DNA from: Candidatus Caccocola faecipullorum
GTDB taxonomy: Bacteria; Synergistota; Synergistia; Synergistales; Synergistaceae
Length of the DNA: 7,764 bases
NCBI GenBank assembly: GCA_018716365.1
Contig: DVKA01000124.1
Span: forward strand, 1-7,764
Reading direction: 5' to 3'
Part shown: piece after piece, positions 1 to 5,303 of the stretch
How positions within the stretch are numbered: position 1 is the stretch's first letter
Layout of the letters: each line of letters starts with the position of its first letter
Notes under the pieces: model-generated
What the model was told of the DNA's origin: nothing
What the model saw: the letters and a program-made list of their open reading frames with translations, nothing else
Database searches by the model: none
Made by a program: the position numbers and the translations under genes

Positions 1-1005
1 GACAAATGCGGGATAATTCCTGTTGAGCAGATGGCCGGATACGCGGACAGTTTAGATGAGAGAGAGGAGCGTCTGCCAGAGACGAAGGAGTTCTACGACA
101 AATTTCGTCCATTCGCCGACCCGCGCGCGCAGTACCCGTGGGTCAAGTCGATAGTCATCTGCTCGTTCTGGTACGGAAAATACGACATTCCAGAGGGGAT
201 AGAAAAGCATTACGCCAAGGCCTACCTCACCGACGGCAGACGCAACGCAGCGAGCGGATGCTGGAAAGCAGGAGAGCTTTTCGACGAGTATCTTGAACGG
301 AGCGGGATACGCTATGCGTCGAGCCGCGATTTCGGCCTCACGGCTCTGCGCTGGGCAGCGATGAAGGCCGGAATCGGAATCATACGGAAAAATAATTTTT
401 TCTACACGGAGCGCGGCTCGTGGAACCATCTTGAAGCGTTCCTCATAGGCGAGCCGCTTGAATATATAGAAAGCTGCCGCGTCAGCCCATGCCCAGACGG
501 CTGCTCGCTGTGCGTCAAGGCATGCCCGACCGGCGCGCTCTCCGCTCCGTACACGATGAACCCCGCCGCCTGCGTCTCCGCGCTTACGACGTGGGGCGGC
601 TGGGACCTTGCCACGGAGCCGCTGCGCAAGAAGATGGGGCGTTGGGCCTACGGCTGCGACGTTTGCCAGGACGTATGCCCTTTCAACCGCGGCGCATGGA
701 AAGGCGGCGAAGAATTTCCGGGGCTCTCGGAGCTTACGAAGTATCTGCCTCTTACGGAGATAGTCGAAGCTGATTACGATTCGCTCAAAGACGTCGTGCA
801 GCCTGCCCTTTGGTACATCCCAGCAGACAAAGCGTGGCGCTATAAGACGAACGCTTTGAACGTGATGCTCAACGACTATTCGCCGGAATATCTTCCCGCG
901 ATAAAACGAGCCTGCTCCGACGAAGCTGAGCCGGTGCGCAAAATGGCGGCGTGGGTGCTTGAAGAGTTAAAGAAGCGCAAAACTGGCGGAACGGACGAAG
1001 AGTAA
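1..1005 (+). CDS. QueG-like double [4Fe-4S] cluster protein, 5' end cut by window edge
   Basis: The frame is open from the first base (DKCGIIPVEQMAGY...), so the gene begins upstream; the ATG at 31 is internal, because the preceding CGIIP segment looks like family sequence. Visible length is 334 residues; full QueG proteins have about 380. Counting from the window edge, it shows C164-x3-C168-x2-C171-x3-C175-P, then C191, then C219-x2-C222-x3-C226-P. These are ligands for two [4Fe-4S] clusters as in epoxyqueuosine reductase (the cobalamin/Fe-S enzyme making queuosine in tRNA) and reductive-dehalogenase relatives. The tail, about 280-320, looks like a HEAT-type repeat as in QueG. It departs from true QueG: the first cluster has three rather than two residues between Cys 1 and 2, and the usual GKNT and DTAP-like segments read RKNN and SSRDFG. 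I therefore call it a QueG-like paralogue of unknown substrate. Family placement is solid; the specific reaction is not. Confidence 0.85.
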   Translation, partial: DKCGIIPVEQMAGYADSLDEREERLPETKEFYDKFRPFADPRAQYPWVKSIVICSFWYGKYDIPEGIEKHYAKAYLTDGRRNAASGCWKAGELFDEYLERSGIRYASSRDFGLTALRWAAMKAGIGIIRKNNFFYTERGSWNHLEAFLIGEPLEYIESCRVSPCPDGCSLCVKACPTGALSAPYTMNPAACVSALTTWGGWDLATEPLRKKMGRWAYGCDVCQDVCPFNRGAWKGGEEFPGLSELTKYLPLTEIVEADYDSLKDVVQPALWYIPADKAWRYKTNALNVMLNDYSPEYLPAIKRACSDEAEPVRKMAAWVLEELKKRKTGGTDEE

Positions 1006-1067
1006 CGGGAAACAGGCAAAACTAACGCGCGCGGCGTCAAGCCAGGCGCAGCCGCAGCGCGCGTACG

Positions 1068-1108
1068 AAAAAGCCGGAGAGAGGACGGCTGCCTCGTTCC
1101 GGCTTTTT
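1068..1108. terminator. Bidirectional rho-independent terminator between convergent genes
   Basis: An 11-bp perfect stem pairs AAAAAGCCGGA (1068-1078) with TCCGGCTTTTT (1098-1108). Inside it GAGG (1081-1084) can pair with CCTC (1092-1095), leaving a 7-nt loop. The A-run on the left arm and T-run on the right arm give a U-tract to transcripts from either side. It lies between the stop of the QueG-like gene (1005) and the stop of the RpiR-type gene (1129), both ending here, so it probably serves both. Confidence 0.85.
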
Positions 1109-1128
1109 TCATGCTTTTTGCGGCGCGC

Positions 1129-1995
1129 TTAGTATTTCAGCCCGAAGATCGGATGGAAGATCCTTTCGTCGTGGAGGAACTGCGCCTGCTCGTCGAAGGA
1201 TTTTTTCGCCTCAGCGCCGAGCGAGACGGCGAGCGACGACGTGAGCACGTGCGTGAGGAAGATGGGGCCGATGATGCTGCTGCCGAAGGTCGGGCTGTTC
1301 GCTGAGACGTTTATCTGAAGTTCGGCGAAACGGCATACGGGAGCGGCGGCGCTGTCCGTCATGGAAATTACGCGCGCGCCGTTGCGGTGCGCTATCTCGA
1401 CGGACTCGGTGACCTCGACCGCGTAGCTCGGAAGCTCGCAGACTATGACGACGTCGCCCTCGCGGACGCTGCGCACCTGCTCCCACAGCGAGAGCCCGCC
1501 GCGGCGGCAGAGCAGCGCGCGGCAGCCCATGACGGTGAGGCGTATCTGCATCAGCTCCATTACAAGCGACGAGATGCCCCAGCCTATGCAATAGATGTTG
1601 TTCGCGCCCTTGACCATTTCGCAGAACTTGTCTATGTCGGCGGGCACAAGCTGCGCCATCGTGTCGTCGAGGTTCGCGTGCTCCGCCTTGAAGATGCTGT
1701 CGGGGAAAGAGTCGTTTGAACTGACGGCGCGCGCGAGGAGCGCGGCGGGATTAATCTGTTCAAGTATGGTTTTCTGAAGGCAGGCCTTGAGCTCCGCGTA
1801 GCCCGAGAAGCCGAGCATCTGCGCGACGCGCACGAGCTGCGCCTTCGAAACCTTGAGCTCGTCGGCGATGTCGCCTATCGAGCGGAAAGAGGCTTCTCTC
1901 ATGTTGGCGAGGAGATACTCCGCGACGCGGCGCGCCTTGTTAGGCATTGTATGCGCTTTTTCCATTAAAAGGTTCTGTAACTGAGTACTGTCCAT
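1129..1995 (-). CDS. MurR/RpiR family transcriptional regulator (HTH_6 + SIS)
   Basis: A 288-residue regulator of normal RpiR-family length. The N-terminal helical domain (about 1-77) contains the helix-turn-helix at 40-63, with the family signature VSKAQLVRVAQMLGFSGYAELK. The second half (about 115-260) is a SIS phosphosugar-binding fold, beginning NNIYCIGWGISS (132-143). Family members sense sugar phosphates and control sugar or amino-sugar catabolism genes. Here the loop that usually reads SxSGxT reads CELPSYAVEV (186-195), so the usual phosphate-binding residues seem changed and the ligand may differ. The start is the ATG at 1993-1995, with an AAGGAG ribosome site (2005-2010) 9 nt upstream. 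It is monocistronic, with its own promoter upstream and the bidirectional hairpin downstream. No sugar gene lies next to it, so its targets cannot be read from context. Confidence 0.9.
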   Translation of the reverse strand: MDSTQLQNLLMEKAHTMPNKARRVAEYLLANMREASFRSIGDIADELKVSKAQLVRVAQMLGFSGYAELKACLQKTILEQINPAALLARAVSSNDSFPDSIFKAEHANLDDTMAQLVPADIDKFCEMVKGANNIYCIGWGISSLVMELMQIRLTVMGCRALLCRRGGLSLWEQVRSVREGDVVIVCELPSYAVEVTESVEIAHRNGARVISMTDSAAAPVCRFAELQINVSANSPTFGSSIIGPIFLTHVLTSSLAVSLGAEAKKSFDEQAQFLHDERIFHPIFGLKY

Positions 1996-2037
1996 CTACC
2001 TACACTCCTTAAATTGTTCTCTGCTGCGTACTCTTTC

Positions 2038-2110
2038 TAAACTTATGTAGAATTTCCTGAGTTTAGTTTAATTTCTTTTTTCACTGTTGTCAACACAAGT
2101 CTAGTTTAAT
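2038..2110. repeat. AGTTTA/TAAACT repeats around the RpiR promoter (candidate operator)
   Basis: On the plus strand AGTTTA occurs at 2060-2065, 2065-2070 and 2103-2108, and its reverse complement TAAACT at 2038-2043. The longer word TAGTTTAAT occurs twice, at 2064-2072 (over the -10) and 2102-2110 (just upstream of the -35), 38 bp apart. RpiR-family proteins commonly bind near their own promoters, so these are candidate operator elements. That role is inferred only from position and repetition. Confidence 0.4.
2065..2093 (-). promoter_or_regulatory. Sigma70-type promoter of the RpiR-type gene
   Basis: On the minus strand a perfect -35 TTGACA (2093-2088) is followed by a 17-nt spacer, partly an A-run, and a -10 TAAACT (2070-2065; 4 of 6 consensus). 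Transcription would start near 2058, giving a leader of about 60 nt before the ATG at 1995. It sits in an AT-rich patch that contrasts with the surrounding GC-rich DNA. Confidence 0.7.
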
Positions 2111-2183
2111 CTATGCCAGTTCACCGACAAGCGCCGCCGCGCGCGCCGTGGCGCGGCAAATCTCCAGCCGCGCGAGCCGGACG

Positions 2184-2217
2184 AAAAAACGGAGGCCGCG
2201 CCAAAGCGTGCCTCCGT
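2184..2217 (-). terminator. Rho-independent terminator of the XRE-ImmA-radical SAM-OYE operon
   Basis: On the minus strand an 8-bp stem, ACGGAGGC (2217-2210) with GCCTCCGT (2196-2189), extended inside by GCG/CGC pairing, is followed at once by a run of six T (2189-2184). It lies about 30 bp beyond the stop codon of the flavin oxidoreductase gene. Confidence 0.85.
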
Positions 2218-2247
2218 CCGTGAAGCTTGAATTCTCTGAATGCCGGC

Positions 2248-3408
2248 CTAGAGCGGCGCCCACTCTCCCTCTTCCCTGTCGCGCATGATGGGGCAGTTCA
2301 CCTGTCCGCGCGCCGCCGTTTTGAGGCAGGCGTTGCAGGATACGCAGGCCGACGGGCGCGCGTCGTCCTCGGCCCAGCGGTTGACAAGGTCCGGTTCGGC
2401 GATGAACGGGCGGCTGATGCCGAACATATCGGCGCAGCCGTCGTCAAGCAGGCCGCCGATGACGGGGAGCGAACGCAGGCCTCCGGTCAGTATGACGAGG
2501 ACGTCTTCCGGCGCGAGACGGCGCAGCTCGCGCGCGTAAGGCGCGAAGGGCGCTTCTGACTCCCCCGCCGATACGCCGACCATGCTCGGCGCGTGGACGG
2601 CTCCAGAGTAGCTCGTGCCTGACGAAATTTCTACGCCGTCGGCTCCGCCTTCGATGGCCGCAAGCGCCGCGAGCTTTCCGTCGTCCCATCCGTAGCCGCC
2701 TTCTACTCCTTCGGTCGCGCTTATCTTTATCCACAGGCGGAAGTCTTCGCCGACGGCTCCGCGTACGGCGGAGCAGACTCCGCGCGTGAAACGCACGCGG
2801 TTTTCGGCGCTTCCGCCGTATTCGTCTGTTCTTTTGTTGAAGAGCGGAGAGAGGAACTGCGTGAGCAGGAAGCCGTGGGCTCCGTGTATTTCAACGCCGT
2901 CGGCCCCTCCCTCTCTGGCGCGCAGCGCCGCGGCTGCGAATTCGCCGCGCACGCGCTCCATATCCTCCGCCGTCATCGCAGTGCTTTCCACGCCGCAGCC
3001 GGGCAGCGGCAGGCCGCTCGGCGAGAGGCCGCGCTTTTCGGCGAAGGCTGTTTCAAGCGCGCCGCCGGCGTGGCATATCTGCACTATCAGTTTCGATCCG
3101 TGCGCGTGGACGGCTTCAGCAAGACGGCGGACTTCGTCGATTCCCCTATCGCAGTCGAGCCCCCACTGGCGCGTGGCGGCGCGTCCCTCGCGGCTGACGT
3201 AGGCGAATTCCGATATGACGGTTCCTGCCCCGCCGGCGGCGGCCTCGGCAGTGCGCGATACGGCGGCCTGCGTCAGCTCGCCGGTCTCGTGCGAGCAGCA
3301 GCCGAGCCACGTCGCGGCGCGGACGAACCTGTTGCGCGCGGAAAATTTACCGCGTTCGAAGCTTTTGAAAAGTTTATGGATTTTTTCTCTCTCCGATATA
3401 GATGGCAT
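2248..3408 (-). CDS. NADH:flavin oxidoreductase, Old Yellow Enzyme family, with C-terminal Cys cluster
   Basis: A 386-residue FMN-dependent TIM-barrel oxidoreductase of the OYE/YqjM/2-enoate reductase superfamily, which reduces activated C=C bonds with NAD(P)H. Hallmarks are HGAHGF at 175-180, with the substrate-binding His pair H175/H178, then LTQFLSP and NKRTDEYGGSAENRVRF (191-207), and the flavin phosphate region VILTGG (305-310). The proton-donor Tyr that follows the His/Asn pair in OYE1 (Y196) is Phe180 here. The C-terminus has C355-x2-C358-x2-C361-x10-C372, resembling the Fe-S ligands of 2-enoate and dienoyl-CoA reductases, but without the large second domain of those enzymes. I chose the ATG at 3406-3408: AAAGGA (3422-3417) lies 8 nt upstream. 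A GTG at 3438 would add ten residues but lies ahead of that site. It appears to be the last gene of the operon. The substrate is unknown. Confidence 0.88.
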   Translation of the reverse strand: MPSISEREKIHKLFKSFERGKFSARNRFVRAATWLGCCSHETGELTQAAVSRTAEAAAGGAGTVISEFAYVSREGRAATRQWGLDCDRGIDEVRRLAEAVHAHGSKLIVQICHAGGALETAFAEKRGLSPSGLPLPGCGVESTAMTAEDMERVRGEFAAAALRAREGGADGVEIHGAHGFLLTQFLSPLFNKRTDEYGGSAENRVRFTRGVCSAVRGAVGEDFRLWIKISATEGVEGGYGWDDGKLAALAAIEGGADGVEISSGTSYSGAVHAPSMVGVSAGESEAPFAPYARELRRLAPEDVLVILTGGLRSLPVIGGLLDDGCADMFGISRPFIAEPDLVNRWAEDDARPSACVSCNACLKTAARGQVNCPIMRDREEGEWAPL

Positions 3409-3454
3409 TTTTTCGTTCCTTTCGGCGCGCGTTCCCACATCCGCGCGCGTTTCG

Positions 3455-4399
3455 TCATATAAACTCGATAAGCCCGGCGGCTTCTTCCTCGGAAAGCCCA
3501 GCGTGCGCGGCGAGGCGTTTTATCCCGAAGCGCCCGTGTCCCGTGAAACGCGAGATTTCGCGCCGCGGCGCGCGCCACGGCCCCTTCGGATTTTCACGCG
3601 CGAGCCTGCGCGCTTCGGCCTCCGCAAGTATCAGCTCTCCGAGAGCCGGATGGTGCGGCCCCGCCACCACTTCGGCGGCGAGCGACTCCGTTTCCTGGAG
3701 GCCAATCCTTATCGGCACGAAGCCGTACGACAATGTTTCGTCGATGAACTCTCCGCCCCACAGCGCGGCTTCCTCGACTGTGAGCGGGCGGTACTCGCCG
3801 CGTTCGTAAAGGCGGCAGAGCTCCGTCCCCTCGATGACGAGGCAGGGATAGAGGCGCAGCTCCCATGAGTCCGCGCCCTTGAGCGCGGCGAGCGCGCGCA
3901 GCCCTGCGAGGCTGCTTTCCCGGTCCTGCCCCGGCAGCCCTATCATCATCTGCACGCCGATGGGCAGGCAGTCGGCTTTGAGCGTTTTTATATCTTCGAA
4001 TATTTTTTCAGGGTCTGCCTCGCGGCGGCAGGCGGCGAGGACGGCTGGGTCGAGCGTCGGGATGCCGAGCTCTATTCTTGAAATTGGGTATTTTTTGACA
4101 AGCCCGCGCAGCGAATCGTCGCGCAGGTCGCCCGGGTAGGTCGAAAAGCGCACCGTGCTGCCGGCTGGCGCGCAGTCCGTCACGCAGTCGAGGTATTCCT
4201 CTATGAGCCGCGGCGGGAAGCGGCAGAAAGAACCGCCGAAGTAGCATATCTCGCGCGGTTCGGCCAGCCCGCGCAGCGCCTCGCGCACGTCGTCCGGCGA
4301 CGGCACGAACCGGACGCCCGTTATCGCGCGCTGGTCGCAGTAGACGCACTGCCCGCGGCAGCCCGCGAGCGGCAGGAAGAAAGGCAGTTTCTTCAGCAT
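3455..4399 (-). CDS. Elp3-like radical SAM protein (no acetyltransferase domain)
   Basis: A 314-residue radical SAM protein. C14-x3-C18-x2-C21 near the N-terminus binds the [4Fe-4S] cluster that cleaves S-adenosylmethionine. Next come YFGGSF (53-58), the barrel segment RIELGIPTLD (108-117), and MMIGLPGQ (141-148). The block RLYPCLVIEGTEL (172-184) and VVAGPHHPALGEL (234-246) match the Elp3-like family widespread in anaerobic Firmicutes. That family lacks the C-terminal acetyltransferase of true Elp3, and I know of no established reaction for it. The start is the ATG at 4397-4399, which overlaps the stop of the protease gene as ATGCTGA; an in-frame extension upstream is out-of-frame protease sequence, Arg/Ala-rich and unlike the family. 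The next gene begins 46 bp after its stop. Its position directly behind an XRE/ImmA pair is odd for this family. Confidence 0.88.
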   Translation of the reverse strand: MLKKLPFFLPLAGCRGQCVYCDQRAITGVRFVPSPDDVREALRGLAEPREICYFGGSFCRFPPRLIEEYLDCVTDCAPAGSTVRFSTYPGDLRDDSLRGLVKKYPISRIELGIPTLDPAVLAACRREADPEKIFEDIKTLKADCLPIGVQMMIGLPGQDRESSLAGLRALAALKGADSWELRLYPCLVIEGTELCRLYERGEYRPLTVEEAALWGGEFIDETLSYGFVPIRIGLQETESLAAEVVAGPHHPALGELILAEAEARRLARENPKGPWRAPRREISRFTGHGRFGIKRLAAHAGLSEEEAAGLIEFI

Positions 4400-4857
4400 C
4401 GCCACGGCTCCGCCTCCGCCCAGTCGCGGTACTGGTTTTCTTCCCATTCGGGCCAGAGCGCCGCCCACGCGAATGTGTCGGCGCGGTTCTCGAAGCTCTC
4501 CATCGATACGAAGCTGCGCTGCCAGAAGCGCGCGCCTTTCGTGTGGTACAGAAGATGATAAAGTTCGTGAAAGAGCGCGAAGCGCCGCCAAAGCAGCGGA
4601 AGCGCGGTGTTTATGAAGATGCGCCCGCGCTCGCCGCGCACGAGGTGGACGCCCCACACGCCGGCCGGAAGGGAGACGCGTTTAACGTCGAGCGAGAGCC
4701 CCGTGCGCTCCTCAGCCTTCGCAAGTATGTCGAACTCGTCAAGCCTGCGCCAATCCGCCGCTTCGCTCACGGCCCAATCAGGCAGGGCGTCGGGCGGCGA
4801 CGGGTAGGTATCTTCGAATAGATCCGAGGATTCTCCCTCTCTACTTTCCGGCGGCAT
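4393..4857 (-). CDS. ImmA/IrrE family metalloprotease
   Basis: A 154-residue zinc metallopeptidase-like protein. HELYH at 97-101 is the HExxH motif in the typical context RRFALFHELYHLLYH. E123 in ENRADTFAWAALWP (123-136) is the expected third zinc ligand, in the E..A..FA arrangement of ImmA and IrrE. Such proteases act in the cytoplasm and inactivate a partner XRE-family repressor, as ImmA does to ImmR of ICEBs1 and IrrE does to DdrO in Deinococcus. The gene overlaps the XRE gene in front by 17 bp and the radical SAM gene behind by 7 bp. The start is the weakest point: the ATG at 4855-4857 has only an AAGAGG directly against it. A TTG at 4888-4890 has no ribosome site, so I prefer the ATG with translational coupling. 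Cleavage of the neighbouring XRE protein is inference. Confidence 0.85.
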   Translation of the reverse strand: MPPESREGESSDLFEDTYPSPPDALPDWAVSEAADWRRLDEFDILAKAEERTGLSLDVKRVSLPAGVWGVHLVRGERGRIFINTALPLLWRRFALFHELYHLLYHTKGARFWQRSFVSMESFENRADTFAWAALWPEWEENQYRDWAEAEPWRC

Positions 4858-5206
4858 CCTCTTCGTCCCAGTCGTCGAGCGCCGCTTCAATCACGCGGTA
4901 GACGCGGCGCAGCTCCTTCTCTGAAAGTTTTTTGCTACGGTACCATATTTCGAGCTCGCCGTCGTCAAGCATGGATTCGAGCTGCACGCGCCCCGGCTTG
5001 TCGGGCGTCGAAAAATCCTGAAGAAGGTCGGCGACTTCGACGTTGAGCGCCGGCGCAAGCCTCTGAAGCAGTTTCATGGACGGGAGCCTGCGGTTGCTTT
5101 CAAGCGCCTGCACATATATGCGGCTGACTTCAACCTTGTCCGCGAGCTTCTGCTGAGTTAAATGCTGCGCTTTGCGCAGCGATTTGATTCTGTTGCCCAG
5201 ACTCAT
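4841..5206 (-). CDS. XRE-family HTH transcriptional regulator
   Basis: A 121-residue protein with an XRE/Cro-C1 helix-turn-helix over about residues 4-65: NRIKSLRKAQHLTQQKLADK, recognition region about 26-38, then PSMKLLQRLAPALNVEVADLL. The C-terminal half (about 68-121) is charged and helical, with no recognised ligand domain; in ImmR/DdrO-like repressors this part serves dimerisation and is where the protease cuts. Two ATGs lie six bases apart. The one at 5204-5206 is 9 nt from AAAGGAGA (5222-5215) and is preferred to the one at 5210-5212, which is only 3 nt away. It is first in the operon, directly behind a promoter with paired direct repeats, so it probably represses itself and the genes downstream. 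Confidence 0.88.
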   Translation of the reverse strand: MSLGNRIKSLRKAQHLTQQKLADKVEVSRIYVQALESNRRLPSMKLLQRLAPALNVEVADLLQDFSTPDKPGRVQLESMLDDGELEIWYRSKKLSEKELRRVYRVIEAALDDWDEEDAAGK

Positions 5207-5248
5207 ACTCATAGTCTCCTTTTCCTAAAATTCTTACACAAAGGCGTA

Positions 5249-5275
5249 ACTATATACTGACATAATACTATATAC
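5249..5275. repeat. Two 9-bp direct repeats ACTATATAC, candidate XRE operator
   Basis: ACTATATAC occurs at 5249-5257 and 5267-5275, an 18-bp period. The upstream copy lies in the spacer and touches the -10; the other covers the predicted start site. GGCGTA (5243-5248) and TACGCC (5273-5278) flank the pair as an inverted repeat. Binding here would block RNA polymerase, as expected for an autoregulating XRE repressor. The regulatory role is inferred. Confidence 0.5.
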
Positions 5276-5290
5276 GCCGTCCGCTGACAA
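5262..5290 (-). promoter_or_regulatory. Sigma70-type promoter of the XRE-led operon
   Basis: Minus-strand -35 TTGTCA (5290-5285), a 17-nt spacer and -10 TATTAT (5267-5262; 5 of 6 consensus). The start would be near 5255, with a leader of about 45 nt. A second -10-like TATAAT (5303-5298) overlaps the citG-like stop codon but has no convincing -35. No terminator separates it from the citG-like gene upstream, so some read-through is possible. Confidence 0.7.
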
Positions 5291-5303
5291 CATACAGATT
5301 ATA

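Noticed and set aside
1025..1064. Imperfect inverted repeat ACGCGCGC/GCGCGCGT upstream of the convergent terminator
   Set aside because: Alternating GC tracts pair readily by chance in this DNA, and the pairing needs a bulge; no second copy suggests a REP-type family.
2151..2173. Second hairpin GCGCGGC/GCCGCGC beyond the operon terminator
   Set aside because: A 7-bp GC stem with no T-run in a region full of GCGC words; not reportable as a separate terminator.
3409..3438. GTG at 3438 as start of the flavin oxidoreductase
   Set aside because: It would place the AAAGGA ribosome site inside the coding region; the ATG at 3408 is correctly spaced from it.
2875..3462. Plus-strand open frame of 195 codons antisense to the OYE-type gene
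   Set aside because: No recognisable domain; explained by codon bias of the well-supported minus-strand flavoenzyme.
4393..5290. XRE/ImmA pair as part of a prophage or integrative element
   Set aside because: No integrase, excisionase, phage structural gene, attachment repeat or composition break is visible in the window; the flanking genes are chromosomal housekeeping or metabolic types.
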